From NCBI RefSeq assembly GCF_046244365.1, contig NZ_CP176395.1, forward strand, positions 6,200,001 to 6,264,000: a DNA stretch of 64,000 nucleotides, read 5' to 3'. The stretch comes from Paenibacillus_V sp046244365. Its GTDB lineage: Bacteria > Bacillota > Bacilli > Paenibacillales > NBRC-103111. Below, one piece after another: positions 1-7,840 of this stretch (position 1 is its first letter; each line of letters opens with the position of its first letter). The notes under the pieces were generated by a model that saw only the letters and a list, made by a program, of their open reading frames with translations, searched no databases and was not told the DNA's origin. A program made the position numbers and the translations under genes.

Positions 1-22
1 TTAAAATCAAGCTAAGACTCAT
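1..22 (-). CDS. Start of a gene cut by the left window edge (possibly lonB)
   Basis: Reading leftwards, a good ribosome binding site (GGGGAGGA, 29-36) is followed by ATG at 20-22 and the residues MSLSLIL before the window ends. It lies downstream of the tig-clpP-clpX-ispG block and has the same orientation. In Bacillus, lonB and lonA follow clpX, and LonB begins with a short hydrophobic segment, so lonB is a reasonable guess from position. Only seven residues are visible, so the identity is inference. Confidence 0.35.
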
Positions 23-301
23 ATTCGTCCTCCCCTTTTGACCGGACGCCTTCCAATCGGCCCGGTATGGAACGTTCCATGTTGAAAATCCCTACCTGAT
101 AGTATTGCCTGCTGCAGCCAGCATTATCCATGGAATTTGTTTTCGATTTTGGCTAATCGGCAAAAAAACGGACTTCTTATTCCCTCTCCATCATGAAAAG
201 CCATATAGCGGCATGCTTTCGGATGCATGACTTTCTCCGTTTTGCGCCATTCTACTCGTATGTTTGTTATGGATTTGTCGAGCTGGAAGGGGATGACGAG
301 C

Positions 302-1003
302 ATGCAGAAAACATTCAAGCGCCTGGCAGCATTCATGCTGGTATGGGGAATTATTCTACTTCAGCCTCCTCAAGCTTCTGCGATCCCGGCCGTTATGTCC
401 GATATGGACATCGTGATCGATGTAGGCCACGGAGGAATCGACGGCGGAGCGGTAAACGGCGATCTTCTGGAAAAGGATATCAATCTGCAGCTGGGCAAGC
501 TGCTTTATGCCGAGCTCCAAAGCAAAGGGTACCGTACCGTCCTAAACCGTACGGGGGATTACGCGCTAAGCGAGGACAATCATTGGCTTCGTTCCAGCAG
601 GCATCGCCGGGATTTGGCGCAGAGGAGTTTAATCGCCAATCAGCTGCATCCGAAAATGATGATCAGCCTGCATGTCAACTGGGCCAAAAACCGCAACAGA
701 AACGGCGGGGTCGTTCTTTATCAAAACAACAGCCACAGCATTTTACTGGCAAATTTGCTGCAGTCGTCTTTAAATAACTTGTATGGCCAAACGAGGGAGC
801 CGGTATTCGGCAAAACGTTTTTTATTTTGAATCATACCAAATGCCCCACGGTAATCGTCGAAATGGGCTTTATCTCTAATGCAAGAGATAGACGGCAGCT
901 AACCGCCCCTGCTAAACAGAAACAGTTAGTCGCCGCCCTGAGTGTCGCCGTCGATCAATATTTCGCCTTTACGGAATCCGCCGGCTCCCGCCCTCAGCCG
1001 TAA
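302..1003 (+). CDS. N-acetylmuramoyl-L-alanine amidase (Amidase_3, CwlD-like)
   Basis: Predicted zinc amidase that cuts the amide bond between muramic acid and the stem peptide. The family is known in spore cortex formation (CwlD) and cell separation. It has an N-terminal hydrophobic signal or anchor segment, then the Amidase_3 fold. Visible motifs are DVGHGGIDGG (first zinc His), the metal Glu in LEKDINL, a SLHVNW block (second His) and the catalytic Glu in VIVEMGFISN. The 233-residue length fits CwlD. I chose the ATG at 302 because GGAAGGGG lies about ten bases upstream; the ATG at 293 is too close to it. The 3' end overlaps the convergent deacetylase gene by 35 bp. Confidence 0.85.
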   Translation: MQKTFKRLAAFMLVWGIILLQPPQASAIPAVMSDMDIVIDVGHGGIDGGAVNGDLLEKDINLQLGKLLYAELQSKGYRTVLNRTGDYALSEDNHWLRSSRHRRDLAQRSLIANQLHPKMMISLHVNWAKNRNRNGGVVLYQNNSHSILLANLLQSSLNNLYGQTREPVFGKTFFILNHTKCPTVIVEMGFISNARDRRQLTAPAKQKQLVAALSVAVDQYFAFTESAGSRPQP

Positions 1004-1811
1004 CGGTCGCTACCTTGGAGAGCGGGACGAATTGCGCTTCCTTCTCCAAGTCCGGGTAATATTTGCGCAGTACGGCGGCCGTGTTTTTGCCGGAATCGCC
1101 GACATGCCCGATTGCAACCGTAAGATCGTTTTCGTGGACGTGCTTCTGAAACAATTTGACCTGCTTGGCAATATGCGCTTGCGTAACGATGTCATCGAAA
1201 AACATATGATTATCTACCGTCTTCACCCCAACCTTCGCTGCTACGGCCGGAACGACGCTGCGATAGTTCGTCTTACTGTCCAGAAAAAACAGTCCGCGTT
1301 CCCGGCAAACCTCAAGCACGATAGTCATAACGCGCTCATCCCCTGTCGCTTTCGAGCCCATATGATTATTCATGCCGACTGCGAACGGCACATCGTCAAT
1401 CGCTTCGTTGACGCGCTTGCGGACTTCCTCGTCCGTCATCGAAGTCAGAATCGCGCCGGGACCCAGCCAGCTCTTTCTCCCCTTTATAGGCTCCATCGGC
1501 AAATGGACGATAACCTCATGCCCAACTTTATGCGCCCATTCCGCATCGCGCTTCGTCGAAGGCAGAAACGGCATGACCGCTACCGTAATGTGGAACGGCA
1601 GCTCCATCATTTCCTTGGTCCCCTTCATATCGCTGCCAAAATCGTCAATGACGATGACGCCTCGCTTCGTCTTTGCCGGCGCCGGTTCTTCATTGCCCGA
1701 TTGGAGCGCCGCAGCAGTTACTAAAGGCGTCGCACCGCTCGTGCCGCTCATTCCGGCAAATACCAGCCCGGCAGCCATCAATATGCGAAAAAAACGAATA
1801 CAGTTTACCAT
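969..1811 (-). CDS. Divergent polysaccharide deacetylase family protein (DUF610/YibQ-like)
   Basis: Exported 280-residue protein with an N-terminal signal sequence (residues 1-28, ending near GTSGA). It then has the divergent polysaccharide deacetylase fold: VIVIDDFG holds the metal Asp pair, and later segments include VIVHLPMEP, GMNNHMGS and FFLDSKT, all typical of the DUF610 group. The substrate is not established for the family; envelope polysaccharide modification is likely. It is the last gene of the leftward clpP-clpX-ispG run, but a terminator-like hairpin after ispG makes independent expression possible. Its 3' end overlaps the convergent amidase gene, another envelope enzyme. Confidence 0.8.
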   Translation of the reverse strand: MVNCIRFFRILMAAGLVFAGMSGTSGATPLVTAAALQSGNEEPAPAKTKRGVIVIDDFGSDMKGTKEMMELPFHITVAVMPFLPSTKRDAEWAHKVGHEVIVHLPMEPIKGRKSWLGPGAILTSMTDEEVRKRVNEAIDDVPFAVGMNNHMGSKATGDERVMTIVLEVCRERGLFFLDSKTNYRSVVPAVAAKVGVKTVDNHMFFDDIVTQAHIAKQVKLFQKHVHENDLTVAIGHVGDSGKNTAAVLRKYYPDLEKEAQFVPLSKVATVTAEGGSRRIP

Positions 1812-1923
1812 GTCGATTCTCCTTTTACGGTTAAATAAGGTTTCGTCTTGTTATTTGTAAAAGGGTGGTAAACTATACGGTTTCTTTCACATATTCGGCA
1901 AAAATCGGCAAGGCTGATAAATC

Positions 1924-1971
1924 AAAAAAGAGCCGCAGCTCCGGTTTGGCCCGGCAGTTGCAACTCTTTTT
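1924..1971 (-). terminator. Intrinsic terminator after ispG
   Basis: In the leftward direction an A-rich arm ending GAG pairs with CTC followed by a T-run, enclosing an inner CCGG/CCGG stem. It lies 17 bp past the ispG stop. Confidence 0.6.
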
Positions 1972-1987
1972 GAACGAGTCTATGAAA

Positions 1988-3085
1988 TTAATGACGGCGT
2001 CCCGGAATCGTTCCGGTTTCCTCATAATGCTTGACGATAATATCGATTTCCTTCTTAAGCTCCGCGAGCAGCTCGGCTTCAGGTACCTTACGGATCATTT
2101 CCCCGTATCGGAACAGCATGCCTTCGCCACGGGCTCCCGCAATCCCGATATCGGCTTCGCGAGCCTCTCCGGGTCCGTTAACCGCACAGCCCAGCACCGA
2201 CACTTTGATCGGAACCTTGATTTTGGAAATGTACTCCTCCACTTCGTTCGCGATGGAGAACAAATCAATATCCAAACGGCCGCAAGTCGGGCACGAAATA
2301 AGCGTAGCCGCATTCGAGATAAGGCCGAACGCTTTCAGCATTTCGCGAGCTACCTTGATTTCTTCAACCGGATCCGCGCTAAGCGAAATACGCATCGTCG
2401 AACCGATTCCTTGAGAAAGCAGAGCGCCCAGCCCGGCAGCGCTTTTGACGGTTCCCGAGAAAAGCGTTCCCGATTCCGTAATGCCAAGATGCAGCGGATA
2501 ACGGAACGTGGAAGCCGCTTTCGTATACGCCGCGATGGCCATCGGCACATCCGATGCTTTCAGCGAGACGATAATATCGCGGAAATCAAGCTCTTCCAAA
2601 ATGTTGATGTGGAACAAGGCGCTTTCGACCATGGCATCCGGCGTCGGATATCCGTATTTATCGATTAAGTGCTTTTCGAGCGAGCCCGCGTTAACGCCGA
2701 TCCGAATGGGAATGCCCCGCTCTTTGCAGGCTCGGACAACCGCTTCTACTTTGTCCCGTTTCCCGATATTGCCCGGGTTGATCCGGACCTTATCGATTCC
2801 GTTCTCAATCGCGGTCAACGCCAAACGGTGATCGAAATGGATGTCCGCTACGAGCGGGATCGAAATTTGCCGCTTGATATCCTTGATCGCTTCTGCCGCT
2901 TCCTTGTTGTTGACGGTTACGCGAACGACCTGACAGCCCGCCTCTTCGAGGCGATGAATCTCCGCTACGGTCGCTTTGACGTCGGCAGTCTTTGTCGTAC
3001 ACATGCTCTGGATGATTACTTCATTGTTCCCGCCGATCGTCAAATTCCCCACTTTGACGGGAACGGTATCGGTTCTATGGTACAT
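1988..3085 (-). CDS. ispG: 4-hydroxy-3-methylbut-2-enyl diphosphate synthase (IspG/GcpE)
   Basis: Penultimate enzyme of the non-mevalonate isoprenoid pathway. It converts methylerythritol cyclodiphosphate to HMBPP with a [4Fe-4S] cluster. The 365-residue protein has the N-terminal TIM barrel (residues 1-250, with PLVADIHFDHR) and the C-terminal reductase-like domain. Cluster cysteines are visible in SCPTCGR and in VLGCAVNGPGEA. The length matches the short bacterial form without the middle plant-type domain. It sits 79 bp downstream of clpX in the same orientation. This is an insertion relative to B. subtilis, where clpX is followed by lonB. Confidence 0.96.
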   Translation of the reverse strand: MYHRTDTVPVKVGNLTIGGNNEVIIQSMCTTKTADVKATVAEIHRLEEAGCQVVRVTVNNKEAAEAIKDIKRQISIPLVADIHFDHRLALTAIENGIDKVRINPGNIGKRDKVEAVVRACKERGIPIRIGVNAGSLEKHLIDKYGYPTPDAMVESALFHINILEELDFRDIIVSLKASDVPMAIAAYTKAASTFRYPLHLGITESGTLFSGTVKSAAGLGALLSQGIGSTMRISLSADPVEEIKVAREMLKAFGLISNAATLISCPTCGRLDIDLFSIANEVEEYISKIKVPIKVSVLGCAVNGPGEAREADIGIAGARGEGMLFRYGEMIRKVPEAELLAELKKEIDIIVKHYEETGTIPGRRH

Positions 3086-3164
3086 GACCGTCTCTCTCCC
3101 ATGACGGCAAACACCTCCGCTCCGAAAGGATCGGATTGGAGGAGTTTACACGTGTATTGTACGC

Positions 3165-4439
3165 TTATGCGCTCTCTTCTTTTTTCTTCGATTTGCCGCT
3201 GGCTTCCTTGCCTTCTTTGGTTGTCAGCTCGGGAGCGACTTTCTGCTGAATGACTTCCTGCGTTACCAGGCAGCTCGAGACGTCGCTGCGGGACGGTACT
3301 TCGAACATGACGTCCAGCATAACGGCTTCGATGATCGCTCTGAGACCGCGCGCTCCGGTATTCCGTTTGATGGCTTCCTTGGCGATCGCCTCCAGCGCAT
3401 CGTTCTGGAACTCCAGCTTCACGTTGTCCATTTCGAGCAGCTTCTGGTACTGCTTGACAAGCGCGTTTTTCGGTTCGGACAAGATCCTCACCAAGGCAGC
3501 TTCGTCAAGCGGCTCCAGCGTCGAAATGACCGGCAACCGGCCGACAAATTCCGGAATCAGACCGAATTTCAGCAGGTCCTCCGGAAGCACCATCGACAAA
3601 TATTCGCCGGGCTTCAGGTCGGCTTTCATACCGTCCGTGCCGAAGCCGATTACTTTTTTGCCGATCCGGCGCTTAATAATCGATTCCAAACCGTCGAACG
3701 CTCCGCCTACGATAAACAGAATGTTCGTCGTATCGATTTGGATGAATTCTTGATGCGGGTGCTTGCGACCGCCTTGCGGAGGAACGGAAGCGACCGTGCC
3801 TTCAAGAATTTTGAGAAGCGCTTGCTGAACGCCTTCACCAGACACGTCGCGGGTAATCGATGGATTTTCCGACTTGCGGGCCACTTTATCGATTTCATCG
3901 ATATAGATGATGCCGCGTTCGGCTTTCTCCACGTCATAATCAGCCGCTTGAATCAGCTTAAGCAAAATGTTCTCGACATCTTCCCCGACATAGCCGGCTT
4001 CGGTCAGCGAAGTCGCATCGGCGATCGCAAACGGCACGTTCAAAATTTTGGCGAGCGTTTGCGCTAGCAGCGTTTTACCGCTGCCTGTAGGTCCGAGAAG
4101 CAAAATATTGCTCTTTTGCAGTTCGACGTCTTCCAGCTTGCTTTGCGAATTGATCCGTTTGTAGTGGTTGTAAACAGCCACGGACAACGATTTCTTCGCT
4201 TGATCCTGGCCGATGACATACTGGTCGAGAATGACGCGGATATCCTTCGGCTTCGGTACGTCCTTCAGATCGAGCTCTTCATCATGGCCGAGCTCTTCCT
4301 CGACGATTTCCGTACAAAGCTCGATGCATTCGTCGCATATATAAACGCCCGGTCCTGCAACAAGCTTTCGCACTTGATCCTGCGACTTGCCGCAGAACGA
4401 ACATTTCAGTTGTCCTTTTTCATCGTTGAATTTGAACAA
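3165..4439 (-). CDS. clpX: ATP-dependent Clp protease ATP-binding subunit ClpX
   Basis: AAA+ unfoldase that recognises tagged proteins and feeds them to ClpP. The 424-residue length is standard. The N-terminal zinc-binding domain shows C13, C16, C35 and C38. Walker A is GPTGSGKT and Walker B is IIYIDEIDK. The RRIGKK region (pore loop 2) and an arginine-finger region follow, and the ClpP-docking IGF loop appears as VIGFGTD. It starts 13 bp after clpP, so the two subunits are probably co-transcribed. Confidence 0.98.
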   Translation of the reverse strand: MFKFNDEKGQLKCSFCGKSQDQVRKLVAGPGVYICDECIELCTEIVEEELGHDEELDLKDVPKPKDIRVILDQYVIGQDQAKKSLSVAVYNHYKRINSQSKLEDVELQKSNILLLGPTGSGKTLLAQTLAKILNVPFAIADATSLTEAGYVGEDVENILLKLIQAADYDVEKAERGIIYIDEIDKVARKSENPSITRDVSGEGVQQALLKILEGTVASVPPQGGRKHPHQEFIQIDTTNILFIVGGAFDGLESIIKRRIGKKVIGFGTDGMKADLKPGEYLSMVLPEDLLKFGLIPEFVGRLPVISTLEPLDEAALVRILSEPKNALVKQYQKLLEMDNVKLEFQNDALEAIAKEAIKRNTGARGLRAIIEAVMLDVMFEVPSRSDVSSCLVTQEVIQQKVAPELTTKEGKEASGKSKKKEESA

Positions 4440-4452
4440 TCCAATCCCCCCT

Positions 4453-5043
4453 TTAAATCAAGTCCTTGCGAGAGATGACTTCGTCGATCAATCCGTACGC
4501 TTTGGCATCTTGGGCGCTCATGAAGTTGTCGCGGTCCGTATCGCGCTCGATTTTCTCGTAGGGCTGTCCGGTGTGCGTGACATACATTTCATTGAGCTTC
4601 TGCTTCGTGCGGATAATCCAGTCGGCGTGGATCTTAATATCCGTCGCTTGACCTCTTACACCGCCCAGCGGCTGATGGATCATCACTTCGCTGTTCGGCA
4701 GCGCGAAGCGTTTGCCTTTGGCTCCCGCCGTTAGCAGAAGAGACCCCATGCTGGCGGCCATGCCCATGCACATCGTCGATACGTCCGACTTAATGAACTG
4801 CATCGTATCGTAGATGCCGAGTCCGGCCGTTACCGATCCGCCCGGTGAATTGATATACAGGAAAATATCTTTCCCGGAATCCTGCGCGTCCAAAAACAGC
4901 AGCTGTGCAATGACAAGATTGGCTACATCATCGTCGATTGCGCTCCCGATAAAGATAATTCGGTCCTTAAGAAGCCTGGAGTAGATGTCGTAAGATCGCT
5001 CTCCTCGAGCTTCCTGTTCCACAACCATAGGTATTAGACTCAT
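4453..5043 (-). CDS. clpP: ATP-dependent Clp protease proteolytic subunit ClpP
   Basis: Serine protease that forms the two-ring ClpP barrel. The catalytic triad is Ser98 (MAASMGS), His123 (MIHQPLGG) and Asp172 (DTDRDNF), one residue shifted from the B. subtilis numbering. The 196-residue length is typical. The frame is open upstream, but I chose the ATG at 5043 because AAAGGGG lies ten bases before it and the protein then begins MSLIPMVVEQ as in the family. No paired CtsR heptads were found, so stress control by CtsR is not supported here. Confidence 0.97.
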   Translation of the reverse strand: MSLIPMVVEQEARGERSYDIYSRLLKDRIIFIGSAIDDDVANLVIAQLLFLDAQDSGKDIFLYINSPGGSVTAGLGIYDTMQFIKSDVSTMCMGMAASMGSLLLTAGAKGKRFALPNSEVMIHQPLGGVRGQATDIKIHADWIIRTKQKLNEMYVTHTGQPYEKIERDTDRDNFMSAQDAKAYGLIDEVISRKDLI

Positions 5044-5214
5044 ACAGCCAACCCCTTTCCTGGTCAAATAACTCCACAAAGTCCAAGCGCAAGCTTCCTG
5101 ACGCACATTCTTAATGAAAAGATATGCGGGAAGCTCCGACAAACGCCTAAGAAGAAACGGTACTGCCGCTATCAGGACGTGTGACCCGCGGCGCAAATAC
5201 CGATTCGTTCTCTC

Positions 5215-5242
5215 ATTGTAGCACGTTTGTGCAGCAAAGTCA
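5215..5242 (-). promoter_or_regulatory. Candidate sigma-A promoter of clpP-clpX
   Basis: In the leftward direction, TGACTT, a 16 bp spacer and TACAAT lie about 170 bp before the clpP ATG. The -10 is good and the -35 is weak. The long leader between it and the start codon has no recognisable element. Confidence 0.4.
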
Positions 5243-5274
5243 TTTTCACCAAACAGGGCGAAAAACGCCCCGAT

Positions 5275-5306
5275 TTGAAAAGAAAGGCACGTATCGGTGA
5301 CGTGCC
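5275..5306 (-). terminator. Intrinsic terminator after tig
   Basis: GGCACGT (5286-5292) pairs with ACGTGCC (5300-5306). In the leftward direction it is followed by TTTCTTTTC. It separates tig from the clpP unit. Confidence 0.7.
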
Positions 5307-5329
5307 CCCTTTTGCTTCTTCACTTATGT

Positions 5330-6631
5330 TTACGCAGCGCTGGAACCATTTTTGCTATGCTCTACCAAAAAATCTACGGTTTTGCGAACGACCAGGTCCG
5401 TTTTCATAGCAGACAGGTTGCCGTTAGCCGCAAGAATGGTGCGAATTTCCTCAACGGAACGCTGGTACTGCTGTGCCATGTTCTCAAGTTCTGCGTTCAG
5501 ATCGTCTTCGGATACTTCAATGTTCTCAGCTTTCGCGATAGCCTCAAGAACCAGGTTGTTGCGAACGCGCTTCTCGGCGTCTTCCTGCATTTGCTCGCGC
5601 AGCTTTTGCTCGTCTTGGCCGGAGAATTTGTAATACATTTCGAGATTCATGCCTTGCATACGCAGACGGTTCTCGAAATCCTGCAGCATGCCATTGATTT
5701 CCGTATCGATCATAACGGACGGAATTTCAACTTCTGCGGAAGCAGCCGCTTTCTCGATGACTGCATTCTCTTTTTGGCTTTTCAGGTCTTGCGCCTTGCG
5801 CTCTTTCAGGCGTTTCTCGATGTCCTGTTTGAACTCGTCCAGGGTATCGAATTCGCTGACGTCTTTGGCGAACTCGTCGTCGAGTGCAGGCAGCGATTTG
5901 CGCTTGATTTCATTAACCTTCACTTTGAAGACCGCCGCTTTGCCTTTCAATTCCTCAGCGTGGTAATCTTCAGGGAACGATACTTCGATATCCTTCTCTT
6001 CGCCTTTCGCCATACCGACGATTTGCGGCTCGAAGCCGGGAATGAAGCTGTTCGATCCAAGCTCAAGAGAGTAGTTCTCCGCTTTGCCGCCGTCGAAAAG
6101 AACGCCGTCTACGGAACCTTCGAAATCGATAGCTGTAATGTCGCCGTTCTCCGCTCCGCCTTCTTCGATCACGTTCAGCTCAGCATGGCGTTGTTGCAAA
6201 CGGTTCAGTTCCTCGTCGATTTCTTCCGAAGTAACTTCCGCGTTTTGCTCTTCCACTTCGATCCCTTTGTATTCGCCAAGGGAAACTTCCGGTTTTACAA
6301 GAACTTTTGCCGTGAATTTCAGCGTTTCGCCTTTGGCGATTTGCTCGACGTCCACTTCAGGACGGTCGATCGGCTCGATTCCGGTTTCTTTTACCGCATC
6401 CATGTACGCGTCCGGCAGCAAAATGTCGATCGCATCTTGGTACAAGCTTTCAATACCGAAACGTTTTTCAAAAAGCGCCCGTGGCACTTTTCCCTTACGG
6501 AAGCCTGGAACCGTTACTTTTGCGGATACTTTCTTGAACGCCTTGTCCAATCCTACGGCTACTTGCTCCGCGTCAACCTCTACAGTAAGAACACCTTGGT
6601 TCTTCTCTATTTTTTCCCAGCTTGCTTTCAT
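5330..6631 (-). CDS. tig: Trigger factor, ribosome-associated chaperone and prolyl isomerase
   Basis: Folds nascent chains at the ribosome exit tunnel. The 433-residue protein has the N-terminal ribosome-binding domain with the signature VPGFRKGKVP near residues 43-52. An FKBP-type PPIase domain (about 160-245, with GDITAIDFEGSVDG and FIPGFEPQIVGM) and the long helical C-terminal arms follow. The start is supported by GGAGGGGAAGG just upstream. A sigma-A promoter and a terminator bracket it as a single transcription unit upstream of clpP. Confidence 0.97.
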   Translation of the reverse strand: MKASWEKIEKNQGVLTVEVDAEQVAVGLDKAFKKVSAKVTVPGFRKGKVPRALFEKRFGIESLYQDAIDILLPDAYMDAVKETGIEPIDRPEVDVEQIAKGETLKFTAKVLVKPEVSLGEYKGIEVEEQNAEVTSEEIDEELNRLQQRHAELNVIEEGGAENGDITAIDFEGSVDGVLFDGGKAENYSLELGSNSFIPGFEPQIVGMAKGEEKDIEVSFPEDYHAEELKGKAAVFKVKVNEIKRKSLPALDDEFAKDVSEFDTLDEFKQDIEKRLKERKAQDLKSQKENAVIEKAAASAEVEIPSVMIDTEINGMLQDFENRLRMQGMNLEMYYKFSGQDEQKLREQMQEDAEKRVRNNLVLEAIAKAENIEVSEDDLNAELENMAQQYQRSVEEIRTILAANGNLSAMKTDLVVRKTVDFLVEHSKNGSSAA

Positions 6632-6728
6632 TTTATGCCTTCCCCTCCAAAAAATGTACCGTCGTATTTATCACGTTCTGGCCAAGGAAACCGCGCAGTG
6701 GTTGTCCTTATGCCATTATAACCATTCC

Positions 6729-6756
6729 ATTATATCACAAAACGTTCTCATTTCAA
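6729..6756 (-). promoter_or_regulatory. Sigma-A promoter of tig
   Basis: In the leftward direction, TTGAAA (6756-6751), 16 bp, then TATAAT (6734-6729), about 100 bp before the tig start codon. Confidence 0.65.
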
Positions 6757-6767
6757 GTTAAACCGAT

Positions 6768-7691
6768 TCATAGTCCCGGGATAAAAGCCTTCAGCGCTTT
6801 TCTCGCCGCCTGCCAGTCGCTCTCAAGCTCCGGTTCCACTCCATATTTGGCGAAAATGTCTGCCGTTTCTGCCGCCCGTTCGCCCTGTAACGCAGCGATA
6901 GACCGCTCATGAAGCGCGGCCGCCCAGATGCGACTTTGCTCGTCATCGGCGCTCTTCAGACGTTCGTAAGTTTCCGTTCCATAGTAAAATGCCAGCAAAT
7001 CATGCCACGTCTGCTCCGCGAATGCGGCAAGCATCGGGTCGTCCATTCCGCAGGTCTCATGGAAAATCGACAATACCCGCCTTGCGGATTCCGGAAACTG
7101 GCCGGGACTTTGCGGCGTTTCGCTGGGCTTCGCTCTCATAGGCCCGTCCGGTCTCGGCAGCACGACCTCCGTCTTCACCCCTCTTCGCCCAAGCGCTTGA
7201 AGCGCCGCGAACTGATCGACGGGAGACAGCTTCGCCGCTTGCAGCCAGCGGATCAGCGAGGCCTCGATGTCGCGGTCGCCTCTGCGAATAAGCGCAAGCT
7301 GCTCGAGCGCAATCATCTGCTCCGCCGGCGTCCCCGCACGCTCGAGCTTCTCGAACAACTTCAGGACGAAAGCATCGTCCGTATCGGCGCGCTCATTCAG
7401 ATGTCGGCTCAGCAGCTCGGTCTCGGTTTCATGCTCTTCTTCGGAATCGTCGGGTTCAGGCGTTTGAGGCGCTGCATCCGCCGGCTTTGTCGTCTCCGGG
7501 AAGGTCGTTTCCAGCCAGCTAAGCAGCGATTGCCACTCTTCCTCCGCGCTGGGGTCGCCGCTTTCGCAGCCGATCAAAAACCGGAGCATCCGGGCCGCTT
7601 CCGCAAAGCGGTCCGTCTCGAGCATGCGCGTCAGCTCGATTTGGTAAAAGTCGATCGACTGCGGAAATAAAACCACATTGCTTTTCTCCAT
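6768..7691 (-). CDS. Conserved protein of unknown function, helical-repeat type
   Basis: 307 residues, no signal or membrane segment. Residues 1-70 and 100-170 are predicted mostly helical with HEAT/TPR-like periodicity (for example a LFEKLERAGTPAEQM block followed by LAALQALGR-type helices). An acidic, Pro/Glu-rich linker lies around residues 70-95. No catalytic motif is visible. It lies directly upstream of the tig promoter, read the same way. Its job is unknown; a scaffold or adaptor is the most I would infer from the fold. I chose the ATG at 7691, but a TTG at 7715 with a nearby GGTGGAG is also possible. Confidence 0.7.
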   Translation of the reverse strand: MEKSNVVLFPQSIDFYQIELTRMLETDRFAEAARMLRFLIGCESGDPSAEEEWQSLLSWLETTFPETTKPADAAPQTPEPDDSEEEHETETELLSRHLNERADTDDAFVLKLFEKLERAGTPAEQMIALEQLALIRRGDRDIEASLIRWLQAAKLSPVDQFAALQALGRRGVKTEVVLPRPDGPMRAKPSETPQSPGQFPESARRVLSIFHETCGMDDPMLAAFAEQTWHDLLAFYYGTETYERLKSADDEQSRIWAAALHERSIAALQGERAAETADIFAKYGVEPELESDWQAARKALKAFIPGL

Positions 7692-7840
7692 GTCGGTCAG
7701 GCCAATCTCCACCAATCATGTTAGTCGTATTGCCTTTGATCGTACCGCGAATGGCGTGAAATTGCAAAAAAGGTTAGACGGTTTGAGCAAGGATTACAGC
7801 TACCGTTGAAATATAAGCACTTATATAGGTGAAACATATG

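Noticed and set aside
2508..2831. Several long forward-strand frames over the clpX, ispG and tig genes
   Set aside because: All are antisense shadows of confidently assigned genes.
5040..5075. CtsR operator before clpP
   Set aside because: One GGTCAAA heptad is present (5063-5069), but the second, correctly spaced heptad is absent.
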